A DNA stretch of 64,000 nucleotides from Aurelia coerulea. Lineage: Eukaryota; Cnidaria; Scyphozoa; Semaeostomeae; Ulmaridae. A program made the position numbers and the translations under genes. Shown here piece after piece: positions 11,134 through 23,826 of this stretch (the first letter of the stretch is position 1; each line of letters begins with the position of its first letter). Below the pieces are notes generated by a model, which had not been told where the DNA came from, searched no databases, and saw only the letters and a list, made by a program, of their open reading frames with translations. The stretch covers positions 18,212,501 through 18,276,500 of the forward strand of contig CM076959.1 in assembly GCA_039566865.1 (NCBI GenBank), written 5' to 3'.

Positions 11134-11295
11134 TTCTGCAAAACGGCCTCGTTGGAGCGATATTTTTACGCATTTTTCGCCAAAGGTTGGATTGAGTGAT
11201 GTTAGATTTTCGATCGCTGTTGCGCACATTCGAAAATTCGACGATTTTCTACAAAATGAAAATAAATATCGTTCGATTTAGATTCTTTTGTAAGT
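11134..11295. mobile_element. ATAGACC MITE family, diverged copy
   Basis: Shares gcgcacattcgaaaattcga and atatcgttcgattta with the better copies at 12186-12365, 16590-16775 and 17995-18175. Ends are poorly preserved. Confidence 0.45.
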
Positions 11296-11461
11296 TATTA
11301 TTATTACTATTATTATTATCACTTTATTTACAATGTTGGCATGAAAAAGTATACGAATACCTATACATGTATGTAAAGAATATATTGTGAACGATGAAGA
11401 AGAGGGACAACATCCTCAGAGAGCAGGCATCGAGTTGATCTTTGCGCTTTTTTTCATTTAT

Positions 11462-11513
11462 TCAGCTATCTGCTAACTAGTTTCGCCCACTAGGGCATCT
11501 TCAGAGCAACTGA
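11462..11513 (-). ncRNA. Hammerhead-ribozyme-like motif (type I)
   Basis: On the minus strand: CUGAAGA (11504-11498), a four-pair stem GCCC/GGGC closed by UAGU, then GAAAC, a two-pair stem AC/GU around UA, and a GUU cleavage triplet (11477-11475). The outer strands UCAG-U-UGCU and AGCA-GAUAG-CUGA pair as stem I. This is the minimal plan of hammerheads in Penelope-like elements and retrozymes (established knowledge). One extra U between CUGAAGA and stem II departs from consensus, so activity is uncertain. Confidence 0.5.
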
Positions 11514-12185
11514 TTAAGTCTAGTCAGAACTGGAAAAGAAAAAGCGTGAAAGACCACACAGATGCCTGTTTCTTTGAGTAGTTAGGCCCTCTTCTAACCG
11601 TACACTATGTATGTAAAGAATATATTTACAAACACAGCTAATAAAAGCCAACTGGTCCAAATGACAAAAAACTGAATTAATAAAAATACTATTTAAAACC
11701 TAAATACGGTACAAAATTTTGGCAAAGTCTACGCTGGCATTGGCACTCATTTCCTTTCCAGGCTTTGATTTTGGTCTTATATTAAACTCAGTCAGGCTGA
11801 TTGACTGTCTGATTGAAAGTGGAAGCGTATAAGGTCTATTAATCCACAAACCTCAAAGTTCATAACGTAGCCATCTAGATGTTGTATTTTTAGTGTTTTC
11901 AGCTCGCAAACCAGTTATGAATTTTCTTCGATGTTTTTCAGAAATGCCGACAAAACAGCACTGTAGATTTAAAACATCATATTCTCAACCCATTAGGGCC
12001 TATCCATGCTCAACAGAATTCCTTGCAGTTTATTGAATACTATTCAGTTTGCAACTTTGCTACCAAACGTGTATCGGTTGATTACTTTGATATGCTTGCC
12101 ATTGGGTATTATATTTGAGAGTTATTTACGAATCACTTGAAGCGATCAGGTGAATCGACCAGTACAGACTCATTTTTAAGCAATA

Positions 12186-12365
12186 TCTTGCCCAGATGAT
12201 ATGCCTATTCTACAAAAAAGCCTGGATTGAGCCATGTTGTTATGCAATTTTTATACGAGAGGTTCGATTGAGCGTTAGAGCTTCTATCACTTTTGTGCAC
12301 ATTTGAAATGTCTTTAAAGATATCGTTTAAGTCAGATTCTTGTTAGAATTGCTAAAAGGTCTATT
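12186..12365. mobile_element. ATAGACC MITE family copy
   Basis: Carries gattgagccatgttgttatg, gttcgattgagcgttagag, gtgcacatttgaaa and ends gctaaaaggtctatt. Same order as the 16590 copy, opposite orientation. Confidence 0.55.
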
Positions 12366-12575
12366 GCGAATAGTTTAGCTGCTTGATATGCATATTCCAC
12401 AAAGATTTCTGTTCATAGGTTGCTCATAAGTTGCTCGATTGCGAGGCGCTTACTTTCTCAAAATCTAGAGAGTTAAGCTAAGAGTTTAGGGCTATTTGGT
12501 GTTGCTTTGGGGAACGATTTCAATAAAGCTATCAGCCTGTGCTTCAGATGCCTCCTCTCAGACATCCTTTCTTAA

Positions 12576-12891
12576 AGGGGCTCTGTCGTCAAAATGTAAA
12601 CAAAACGATGATTTTTGCAGTTTTTTGAAAGGTGATATCACACAGGATTTTCGTATTTTTTTTCAAAATGAAAGTTGCTGTTTGGGCATTAATCCTTGTA
12701 CTTCACTAAGAAACAGACCAAACATTCATATCTTCTACGATTGCTCGGATATATTTGGATTTTTAACGGTCACTTTTTTGTGGCTTGGGTGAAGCCACCA
12801 AACAAACTTCAGAAGACAATGGATGAACAATGGATAATCCCCGACACGTGCGAGTTTACGGATTTGTTTACTGTTTGACGACGGAGCCCCT
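12576..12891. mobile_element. piggyBac-like MITE (316 bases) with TTAA duplication
   Basis: Inverted ends AGGGGCTCTGTCGTCAAAA and its mirror (GACGACGGAGCCCCT) are bounded by TTAA at 12572-12575 and 12892-12895, the hallmark of piggyBac-type insertion. No transposase; the two short plus-strand frames inside are not genes. Confidence 0.75.
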
Positions 12892-13197
12892 TTAAAGCTT
12901 AAAAAGCTGTAGTTCCAAAAATGATTATGATGTCAGAAATGCTCTTTCTGGTAATATGGCAAACGACGTAAAGTTCCCTTCGATCTATTTATTCAGTTGA
13001 CAGAATTACGCAATAGCATTTCACACATTTAATTTTGAAGTTTGAGAAGATTTGATGAGAAGATTGCAAAATCTATGACGACTCTAATGTCATCTGACTA
13101 GTTGAGGATTATAAGGTGCTTAAACTGATAGAAAAATTTGAATTAGTCGACTTTTTTATCAGTTCAACTACTTCAGTTGAATATCGTTCGATCCAAA

Positions 13198-13690
13198 AGC
13201 ATAGGGCTCATATCTTTAAAAATGTGGGTGTAAAATTCTATTACAATTTTCTTTTAATTAAATGGCTCTGAAGGAACTTAGTGTTTTTGCTGTAAATCTG
13301 CCGTGGAAATTTATTGATATCTTGATTAATTCAAAATGGCGGCATTCATTAACTTTGAAGCTTTGACGTCATCAAATTTCTAAATCCTAAACTAGAAGAG
13401 CTACAGATTTCTGCTTGCCACCATAGTATGGACCGTCATACACTATGGTTTTCTTGAAGATTGTATCAATTTTCCTCTACTGATTCAAGATTTTCGATGA
13501 TTTAAATTTTTTCAAAATTTTTGATGAATTTTTTTAAACATAACTAAATTGCCGCCACTTTGAAGAGGATCAAGATATCAAATAATTTCCACTGCAGATT
13601 TACAGAAAAGTACCATAAGTTCCTTTCAAGCCATTCAATTTAAATAAGAATGTCATAGAATTTCATACCCACCTTTTTAAAAATTCGAAA
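13198..13690. mobile_element. Palindromic MITE family, copy 2
   Basis: Begins agcatagggctc, then gtgggtgtaaaattct. The middle has gacgtcatcaaatttctaaa and the right arm is the inverse of the left. It sits between two copies of gaatatcgttcgat, so it appears nested in another repeat. Confidence 0.6.
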
Positions 13691-13699
13691 GATTTGAAT

Positions 13700-15865
13700 A
13701 TCGTTCGATACAGAATCTTTTTTAGAATAGCTGAAAGGTTTTATTATGAGCAGCAGTTATTACAAAGCAATGCAAAACAATTCATGTGCAATTTGGCTGT
13801 TTAAGGTGCTCATTGACTTTTTCATTGGCTCGCTTATCAGTTGATGCGCATAGATTAGAGCTAAAGGCTGGTTATTTGCGTCTATATGGAGCAACTTCAG
13901 AAACGCTACATGCATTTGCAATTTGCTTACGAGCAATCGCTATCACATATCAATCCCTGTGCACATCTTCACAGCTATCACTAGACCGTTTTACAACCTG
14001 GCTACCCAATAACTTTGATTACAAACGCTTGTATAGATCCTGCACAAATTATACATGGACTTACCGAAGTATGAAAATTCCTCTGCAATGCAAGAGACAG
14101 ATTACTGTTGCTTCAATATCCTGCAAACAGGCTTCGAAATGCCTCCAAATTTCATTGGTTTGGTTTAATTTTATATTTGAACTCGTCCAAAATTCAAGGC
14201 CTTAATTGTCGGATCTCACATTACCAAACCTATGATTTAATACACGGTCTGTCTCCGAAACACTGCCCAGATTCAGCGGTTGCAGGTGGCTTGATTGATG
14301 TTACCATGGAGCTGATTGACAGGATCACCGGGTCAGCATTGTTTACCAACGCGCGGCCTAACTAGCGTGCAAACCGGGTCTTGTTTACAGGCAGCCTTGT
14401 CGTTTCATTTCTGCATATATTCATAAACATGACAAAAAAGCGACTTGTACGTTTCATATTCTGATGTAGTGATCTTATATGTATCTATAAATTTAATCGC
14501 GAAATTTATTTCATAATTCCATGATGTTATGTTAATTTTGTTGAAAATTGCTTCATAAATTCGTGATCTGATTGTAAGGGAATCTGCCAAACTCACTCAG
14601 GGGAATTCAATATTGATTCTTCAATTTAAATTTGCCACTGTTTTTAATTGCCTTGGATGGCCTAGCAAAATATGCACTCTATTGTTTGCAGGCTAAGGTC
14701 CGTGACATATGCTCTAGGGGTATAATTTCATTGAAATGTGGGCAAGGTTAGGGCTGCCGTAATGCTTAGCTAACTATAATGTTCTAAATTCATAATTACT
14801 GTGAAAAACTCTCTTATTAAAAAATAAGTATCTATTTACACAAGTCTGTAATTTCCAGCAATTTCTCTGGAGCTAAATAAATCAGATAATTTGTAAGTAA
14901 GCAAAGCTGAAATGTTTTCTTTCGAGTAATAGCTTCAGAATCTATTCAATATCAATTTCTCGTGGAGATATTTATTGAACCATTGGAAATCATTTGTTTT
15001 GAGGTTATGTGCCCTGCTCTTTCGGGGGTAATTTCTTTGATCATAGGCCAGACGGTGACATCTTCAAAACATTAGCTGCATGTGATTTTTCGTTCAAAGA
15101 TCAGATGTTTCTTCAATTTTTCTTTACACAAGTGAATATTTGGATTTATCTTGCGCCTTTCTGCCAAACAGAGATATAAATTTGAGCTGGAATGTGCTTT
15201 CATGCGTGTAAAGCCTCCCTGTATTGTATCGTGCATGCTCTGCTGTTTTTGGATACTCTCCAGCATATGCTATCTCGCAAAATTTGTCATTATCTTTGCA
15301 AAATTTGAGGACGGCTTGTGCAGTACCCATAAGATAGGGCTGGAATGAAATACTTTGACATCTTGTCAGTTTTAGATATTTTGTTGAGTTTATTGATTGT
15401 AGTGAATCATGGCATGAAAATGATGAAATATGAATAGTGCTGGAATAAACCATTTATAGATAATTGTTTTTTTTTAATTGATAGAAAAATAGCTAGATAT
15501 TTAGAGTGATTTCTCCTAGTGATTTCTTTGGAATGAACTCAAAATGATTTGAAAGTTAGCAAGGCCAATATCTTTTTCTGCAAGTGCTCCTTGGCAATTC
15601 CATAAAATTTATGGCGAAAAATTGCTTCGACTACTTCAAATAGGATTCGTTCCTTTTGCTCAAATCAGATACTCAAAAGTCAAAATCTGCAAATTGTTTG
15701 TAAATTATTGCTTTTTTCTGAGTATCATTGAATCTTTAAAATGTTCTCTTTTTTGTTTCAAATTTCAAGCTTTTTCATTGAATGCTTCTTCGTATCGATG
15801 ATGCGTTAGCCAAGTAGTTGGTCAAACAAAAGTTGGCTTTTACAACTGCCTTACCTCTCAAAAAT
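13700..15865. other. Non-coding intergenic stretch
   Basis: I examined both strands. Frames of 60-140 codons occur (for example 13786-14205 plus) but none has a signal sequence, domain, plausible splice partners or biased composition. The text is AT-rich with decayed repeat pieces. Confidence 0.4.
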
Positions 15866-16426
15866 GATTCTAGCACCTTCTATTTTCGATGTTAAATCTG
15901 CTAGACGCGATTGAATACTGGTGGCAAAGCAAATTTCCTTGGCTATCGTTTCTGAGAGCAGCGTTGTTGTTGTTTATTTTATAATGCAGCTTAGACTGAT
16001 GATATGTTCGTAGGTTATCGCTATTGATAGGCTGATGGACGCTATAACTACGACTCATGGACTTACGCTTCCAGAAACGGACATGGCCTAAATCATCTGC
16101 TATTTTTTCTTGAAACCACCGACCCTAAATCGCCGCAAAAAGTGGTTTTCCTGAAGTGCTACACTGCAAAACAAGCTATCAGTACTTAGATGAATGTTTC
16201 TTCAAGCTATTAAAGCAAAAAAATCCTACCTATAAGTGCCATTTTCGTTGTTTGGGGACGCAAAAGATCTCGTAAATTCGTTCGCTACTTTGAGATTTTG
16301 ATCGTTGGAGCAGTTCAGTCGAACGCGTTGTTCGAATTCGTTTGTTTGCCTTTGGCGGGAAGTTTGAATTGAAGAAGAATCAGCCAATCCCATCAAGTTA
16401 TTTCAAGTTTTGCACCCTGATTGGTC

Positions 16427-16448
16427 CAGGAACAAATTTGTTCCTGGC
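16427..16448. repeat. Small perfect palindrome
   Basis: ccaggaacaaa followed directly by its inverse, 22 bases. It may be a transposon-end remnant or a binding site; nothing else supports either. Confidence 0.3.
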
Positions 16449-16589
16449 GAGAATTTTTTTGCCGTTTTGAGAAGAGTTAGTCCATAAGGCCCTTGACTGG
16501 AGCGACAACAACAACATTAATTCACTTCAATTAGATGAGCGTAAGTTGAGGGTCCTTATGTAGCGAGGCTAAATGCAGCTGCAATAGAC

Positions 16590-16775
16590 CTTTGAGCTAT
16601 TCTAAACAAGAATCTGAATCGAACGATGTTTTCATGTATTTTGAAGAATTTTCGAATGTGCACAACAGTATTAGAAGCTCTGACGCCACTCAGTCGAACC
16701 TTTCGTTGCATAACAATGCATAACAATATCGCTTGATCCAGGCTCTTTTGTAGAAAAAAGCTAAACGGTCTATCA
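16590..16775. mobile_element. ATAGACC MITE family, best copy
   Basis: Starts caatagacctttgagctatt and ends agctaaacggtctatc, so the termini are inverted (ATAGACC-TTT-AGCT). The interior has gaatcgaacgatg, ttttcgaatgtgcacaa and caatatcgcttgatcc, found in all copies. Confidence 0.65.
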
Positions 16776-16789
16776 GTTGACTTTGCATC

Positions 16790-17013
16790 ACGCGCAATAG
16801 GAAGCGTATAGTGTACTCACCGACCGAGAATGTGTGTTTTTTGTGTCAATTCTCCTGACAGTCCACTGCGAGCACGACTGCGAGGCACCATGCGCGCGCA
16901 GCTGAGAAGAATGTACACAAACAAAATGGCGAAAAAACAGAACACAGGAGAATTGACACAAAAAACACACATTCTCGGTCGGTGAGTACACTATACGTTT
17001 CCTATTGCGCGTG
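16790..17013. mobile_element. Young 224-base TIR element
   Basis: Terminal inverted repeats of about 70 bases (CACGCGCAATAGGAA and onward to gtcaattctcctg), almost identical, with TTTGCAT duplicated on both sides. The high identity of the arms and intact duplication point to a recent insertion. No coding capacity. Confidence 0.8.
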
Positions 17014-17994
17014 TTTGCATATGTTGCTGTAAAGCTTTCGAGGTCTATTTATAAAAATACAACAACACGCTGTGAAATCTTTGAGTCTAGTCCAAATTTA
17101 TGTTCAATTTTCTTGTGTTCTTTCTTGGCTTTTTGGGAACGTCACTTGCGTAATTCTTTATTTATTTTAAATGTCAATCTAAATTTTTACAATAACAGAA
17201 CAACGAGACGATACCACAAGGAGAATGAGAATACATTGCAACCCCGTGGCTTTAACAATTGACATAAAGCATTTACATGGAAATAATAAACAAACCAGAA
17301 TATTACGCAAGCTACGAAGAGAAATGAAATGATACAAGGGTGGGAGGAGGTGAGGAAATTTAACTGAAATGATTTAAGAAAATCTCTTTGATGATTCAAT
17401 CAACTCTAGTGTGGCTTCAGTTCAATGATTGTTTCATTTAATTCAAAAGCTAACGTTACATCACCATACAAGCTTATCGAAAACCGTGTGATTGCAAAAT
17501 TGCTTGTACGCGGTTGAGGAGATTATTTCACCAATGCCTACCCTGCGAAGACCCTGGTTCAATAATTCTATCAAGCACTCTTGGTGCTATGAATTTTGGA
17601 AAGAGGCAACTCTTTTCTGGCTCACACGGCAGCAAATTACAAATCTTTGCATGACGCAAATCTCTGCTCGAAGAAATATTACAAGAAAGAGGCGATATTT
17701 CATTTCTTCAATTTCTTAATTACAAAAGTTATTTCATAACGGCATTATTGTAAATGCTAGAATTGTTATTTCGTCATCTATCTTATATTACAAATATTAT
17801 AATGTGATAGCAATAAAATAAATGGCTAAGTGTTCTAATTCAAGTTTACGTTGTAAACAAAATATTTCTTTAATATCATACTAATTATGATATCATATTT
17901 TCACTAAAATGTGTAATCGTCTGCTTGTTTCTAAATTGTAACTACTTATTCTAAGCAAAAATCCTTTCAAACTTACAGATCGCTTCTAGTAATA

Positions 17995-18175
17995 GATCCC
18001 TTTTGCTATTCGAATAAAGAATTTGAATCGAACGACATTTTATTTATTTTTCGAATTTTCGAATGTGTACAAAAGAGATAGTAGCTCCGACCCCACTCAA
18101 TTACACCTTTCAAATAGAAATGATAATATCGCTCGATCCTGACTCTTTTGTAAAATAGCCGAAGGTCTATCGTTG
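17995..18175. mobile_element. ATAGACC MITE family copy
   Basis: Same orientation as the 16590 copy: gctattcgaataaagaattt, gaatcgaacgac, ttttcgaatgtgtacaa, atatcgctcgatcctgac, ending agccgaaggtctatc. Confidence 0.6.
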
Positions 18176-18320
18176 TTTTAAAAGATTCTCTGAAATGCGT
18201 CATTGACACGGCAGCATAATTTGAGTTACTTTTATGAGAATTGGAACTCGTTGGACAGCTAATATTAAACGGAAAATGGCTTCTTTTTCAAGCGCTAAAA
18301 TTTCCAATAACTAAATTGTA

Positions 18321-18550
18321 AGTTTGAAAGTTCAAGCCCAAATAGCGCTAATAAAATGTTATTTTTATAATTGTCGACTATGAGAGTTTCGATAAAAGTC
18401 GTATTTCGTTTGCAACAGAGTCTTTCATTCAACTCAGTTTGAAAGTTCAAGCCCAAATAGCGCTAATAGAATGTTATTTTTATAATCGTCGACTATGAGA
18501 GTTTCGATAAAAGTCGTATTTCATTTGCACCAGAGTCTGTCAGCTAACTC
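18321..18550. repeat. Tandem duplication, 115-base unit x2
   Basis: agtttgaaagttcaagccca starts each unit (18321, 18436). The copies differ at only a few positions, so the duplication is fairly recent. Located 0.6 kb past the stop of the giant gene. Confidence 0.75.
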
Positions 18551-18555
18551 AGACA

Positions 18556-19138
18556 ATATATAGGAATTAACGAAACTCTTTTCAGTTGATATCATCCATG
18601 CCAATGTATCAATTTTCTTCAGTGCTGACCAACTACTCTTATTGCATAAAAATTCAACTTTTAGAATTTACTTTCCATTTTTATCTTCTTTCAGGAGTCA
18701 ACAGCATGAAAAGCACTGTTGAACGTGTGAATGTGTGATGAAATCGATGCTCAACAAAGTAAGTTTCTTCACGTTGAATATTTCTGCATTTCAATTTTTT
18801 CACTATTTGAATTTCGATATCTTCCTAGCATACTTGCATTTTGTACACACATATCTACTACATCTAACAATGTTATCGCAAAATATATTCTTTTCGCCAT
18901 CCTTCATCTGCTTTATGTATTTCATCAAGCCTCGTGATTTGCTTCTTGCAAGTCCCTTGGCCGTCGTCTTTGGTCGTATTCTGCGAATCTACTCACTTAT
19001 GAGCGTCGTCATATTTACTTCCGGTTTCCTCTCTTCCTTCTCAGAATTAACAGGGCTGTCTTCGTTTATCATTTCTGAGAAACATTTCCGCTGGAGTGGA
19101 AAGGGTCGTCTTGCTCTCTCCTATTAACAAATTTTTTT
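18556..19138. other. Downstream flank (probable 3' UTR) of the giant gene
   Basis: No canonical AATAAA was seen on the minus strand close to the stop. The plus-strand frames at 18731-19127 are unsupported. Confidence 0.4.
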
Positions 19139-22100
19139 CTATCTATCTAAATCATCATGAACAACCATCGGATTTGCTTCAATAAAATCAGATGTTGTGT
19201 CGTCGATATCTTCCGCTACAGTTTGAGGTGGTAGATTGTCCGGATGTAACAGTAAATCTACAAGTCCGGGATCATCAAATTCGTTTCCGGAATCATCTAA
19301 ATCCGATCGCACAGTCGTAAATTCATCGTCATTTCGTTCCCGGTTATCATCACCTTCGATTTCATCTCGTTGCGATCCAGTCACTGTATCACTTGATGTC
19401 ACTGATTGCTTTGATTCATCAGAGTGATCGATTTGATTAGCCACAGTCGCATTATTTGACTGATCAACATCCTTTGCAATATCTTGTGGATCAAATTCAC
19501 TGGCTGATTGTGATTGCGTTGATGCATCGGCTAGGTTGATTTGATTATCCACAGCTGCCTTATCTGATTGATTAGCATCTTTTGTAATCGCTTGTGGATC
19601 GTAATCACTCGCAGACTGTGATTCTTGATCAGACGATTCAAGATGTGATTTATCAGTTGTTGGTTCTATGTTTTCGACGATTGGTGATTTGTTATGATCA
19701 GGTGATTCCAATTCTTGATCGTTTGGTTTAACCAGCTGATCAATTGTCAATAAATCTTGATGCGTTGATTCAGTGTTTTGATTGACTGATTGCGAATTGC
19801 TATCTGTTCTATCAGCAATAAAGGTGTCTTGATCATCTTGATCATCTCGATCATCTTGATCATCTTCACTATCAGTGTCTGTGATCACCTGATTATCACC
19901 CTTGTTCGTAAGTTCTTCACCTTCTTTGGTATCATTTTGACTAGCATCGACAACCTCATCACTATCCGGTCCTACAATTTCTTTGAATAGATTATGTAAT
20001 GTTCCGTTTGTGGTTCCATTATTTGGTAATTCTTCTGGAATACTTGGAGTAAACTGATGTAGTTCTGCTTCCTCGGGCGGACTTCCTAAATAATCACCGG
20101 ACTCTACTTGCTCAATGCCCAGCTTTTTATTATTTAGCTTCATTATATCCCCCGTGACTGGATTGACATAGTATGTGGGGCCACTCGTTTTTACTGTTGG
20201 TTGGTTCACGGCTGCTTGTGCTACAGCGGGGGCTTCGTCTGTTAATGGTGATGTTATAGGTGGCAGGAGCGTTGAAGGGATTGTCCGTGGAACGCGTGAT
20301 TTCGCAATATTTGCATCCGCATTATCGTGGTTAGAGACTGTGAAGGAGCCTTCTGTTGTTGTTGTTGCAATCACAGGAGCTTGTGTCTTGAACTCGTTTC
20401 CGTTTGGTAGAGTATTTCTAGCGGCTGGTTGTAAATCAGGGTACTGCGAAGGCTCTTGTGCCGTTTGTTCCTGCCCTGCATTACCGATATAAGAATTCAC
20501 AATGTCTCCTACTTTGTTAGCTTCTGTGTTTCCATAGTCACTTGTTTGTACATTCATCGAATTCTCTATAACCTGAGTTGGCACTTCGACGCGCTTTGTG
20601 GGGCTTGATGCTTGAATACCCGATCTTTCCTCGCTGTCAGATTGCCGCTCGAAACTGTCGTAACTGCTGGTCGAAACTCGCACAGAGCTCGTTGGATGGC
20701 CTACTATTTGATCCTGTACTGATGTTCGGCTTTCGACCTTTGATGTTTGGCTTTCGACCTGTGATCTTTGACTTGGAAGTGCTGCTTGTTGATATGACTG
20801 CTGACCTTCATCATACGAGTTCTGGATATTTGCTGCCGACCCGTCTACGTAACTTCGACTTTTGGCCTCTGTTGGTATGCTTTGGGAGCTTGATACTTTA
20901 TCTGTTGGTGGCTGTGTTTCAGGACTGCTGGTGTTGGCTGCATTAGAGCTAGAACTGGCGTTAGTGAATGGTTGTGTCTGTCCTAAATCACCGGAAGGTT
21001 CTAAGCTCCCGGACGCGGATGTTTTTTCAGCCGGAGCAACTGCCTCGTTATTTTTGTTTAAATCATCTGTTCCGTAATAAGCTGAAGGCCCTTTCGGTAC
21101 TGCTGTATACGAAATCGATGGCTGATTATTATTATCGCCGACTCTTAAAGTGTCATCATCATCAATCAAGTCATTATAGCTGACCCTCTCTGTTAAGATA
21201 ACACTCCCAGTCACAGGACGTATGACATTTATCCCTGAAGAACCATTATTTCCTGACATCGCTGATGTGTTTGCACTGAGTGTCGTCACTGGTGTGAGTG
21301 TAGTTGTTTGTGCAGGTATAGCGGTGGTTGTGGGAACAGTCGTAGGAGCTACTGTTGGTGACGTCTGAGTACGTGGCTTTGTGCCAACAGTTGGGACAGC
21401 TTCCTCTTTTGCCGTTGCGTTCCCTGATCCTTCATCTGGTACAGTATCCTTACCTTGCTGAACAGCCATATTAGTTATATACTCACTATCTCCATTTTGC
21501 TCTATTTCAGCTTTGTTTACAGGCTGTGTAGGTGGACTAGACGCTTCATTCCTAGGTGTTGTCACCCCATTTGGTACTCCATCGTTCTTAGCACTTTCAT
21601 CTGTTGACGCAATTGGCACATCTTCATTCTTTACACTTTCGTCCTTCGCCCCATTTGGCACTTCAATATTCTTAACACTTACATCAGTCGCCGCATTCGG
21701 CACTTCAACATTCTTGACACTTTCATCTGTCGCCCCTATTGGAACCCCCTCATTTTCATGATTTTCATCAGGATTCATTGCTGTTGTTACGGTCGTTGTG
21801 TTGTTTGACTGATCACTACTACTGGCGCTGGTTGAAGTAGGTGAAGAATCTTCACGTTCCATCGCTTTGCCAAGTGCAATAATTTCTGGCTTTGAAGATA
21901 TCATCGAATTCAAGTCACTGCTCTTATCTGTTGGTTGAGCTGAAGATGCCTGTTTCTGTGTTGTTTGAACCAGTTTTTCAGTCGTTTCTTGCATCGCTAC
22001 ACTCGCTACCTTGCTAGTTGAAACGAGAAGGGTGTCTTGGCTAACTGACCCTGAATCTGGAGGGCTTAAGCTAGAGGTTGTTGCAGGCTGTGTGTTGTTT

Positions 22101-23826
22101 ACATCATTAGGAGGCTGTGAAGCCGTTACACCAACAGACGGGGAAGCTGCCTTGGTGGTTGTGGTTGTTGTATCTGTAGCAGTTTCCTGAGTTTTAGAGG
22201 TTGTTGGTTGCCAAAGGTAGAATTCTTGATCTGATGAATCAGCTGATGATGGACTACTTGCGGTCGTATTTTGCTGTAAAACGTCAGGAGTTGTAGCTAA
22301 ATTGGCAGTGTTTTCATTAGCAATGTCAACCTCTTCAGATGGTAGACTGGTTGTCGAATTTTCACCAGGGTTTTCAGAGGTTTTAATTATATCGGTAGAG
22401 TTTTCATTGTCAACTTCATTCTCTCCAGTACTCTTTGTTGTAGGTAGCAAAATTACACGGATAAGATTTGATGATGTTGCTTTTTTCTCGGTCGCATTAG
22501 CAGGTTTCGTTGTTGGTTCCGGCTTCGCAGCTTCACCTCTTCTTTGGCCTACATTTGAAAGGGTGGGGCTGAAAATCTTGCGCTGTTGTTGTTGTGCATA
22601 TGCAGTGTCATCTTGCGCATTCCCTTGATTTGTTTGCGTGGATGTTGATTGTAGATCTCCATTCTGTGCTGCGGTGGTTTGTGTTTTAGCTTCTGTTGGT
22701 CCGTACTTTGTAGTTGGTTCATTCGCTGTGTTCATTTCATTTCTTCCTTGTGCTAAGTCATTCGAAAGTGCCTCGTTGAATGATGTCACAAATTGTTGAC
22801 GCTGTTGAGCACTAACTTCATCGGTATTGCTTGAATACGCTTGCTGAGGTGCCTTGTAAAACGATTCAGTATTTTGCCCACCATTATCTGCCGCAGCAAC
22901 AGCCCTTTGCTCACCCATTCCATCAGTTATAGCTGCATTAGGCTGTGCTTCATACGTGTTGGTCTGTGGAATAGTCGTTGCAATGTTTTCCTTTTGCGTT
23001 GCTGCATCTGTTACGCTGTTCATTGATTCGGTAGGCCCGTATCTTTGTTGAGCATTTTCCTCTGGAACAGCACTGGAATCTATTCCCTGTCTATCACTTG
23101 TCTCGCTGGTTTGTTTACTCTGCTTGTCCACCCCTGTTGCCTTAGTAACATCGGGCACCCCGATAGTTCCCTGATAAGCTGATGTTGTTGGCTTATACTT
23201 GGCCTCATTTTCGTTTTGAGCCTCGTTACTACTGCCAATCGACTTTATTGTGTTTTGATCCACCATTGTATCAGCTGCATTGTCTTGCTTTTCTGTTCCA
23301 TACATAGCCTCAGTTGGCCTATCTTGCTTGTTTGCAGATGTGACAAGATCCACGGCTGCTTGGGTCACATATTTCGCTGTCTCTGGGTTCGTCCTCACAT
23401 TTGCATTAGCAGTGACTAGTTTCGCTCCTTGGTACACTGCCTGTGTTGGTGCATACTGTTTACCAGTGGCCAGAGCTTCATCGGGTGCTTTTATATCTGC
23501 AACTGCCTCTGTCATAACCGGCGCTTCATTTTGGCTCAAATTTGCGCTTTCTTTGTCTGTTTGCAGCCTTGCCTCAGTTGGTGCATATTTCTGCTCAGCT
23601 TGTGCCTCATGTTGGATTGCATTTTGGCTCACATTTACATCGTTTTTGTCTGTTTGCAATCTCGACTCAGTTGGTTCATATTTTTGCTCAGCTTGTGTTA
23701 CATATTGCGACTGTTTGCTGTCATCATCGCCTGTCGTATTTTGTTTTGATGCTTGATACATCGAGGGTGTAGGCTGTTTTTGAGTCAGGTCTGATTCCAG
23801 ACGGCTGTCAAGCTCATCTCTCGAAG
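19139..23826 (-). CDS. Giant gene exon 16: terminal exon (residues 7757-9318)
   Basis: Begins with a KYxPTEAxxQ motif series, including two 31-residue tandem units (23520-23715). The middle is Ser/Thr-rich with a 14-residue repeat VPNGAxDESVKNxE (21565-21754). The last 200 residues turn strongly acidic, with DSEDDQDDRDDQDDQD and a duplicated 35-residue block containing SQSAS(D/E)(Y/F)DPQ. Ends DDLDR, TAG. The Asp-rich tail suggests cation or mineral binding (inference). Confidence 0.85.

Noticed and set aside
13786..14205. 139-codon plus-strand frame in the intergenic region
   Set aside because: No composition bias, domain or splice context; consistent with chance.
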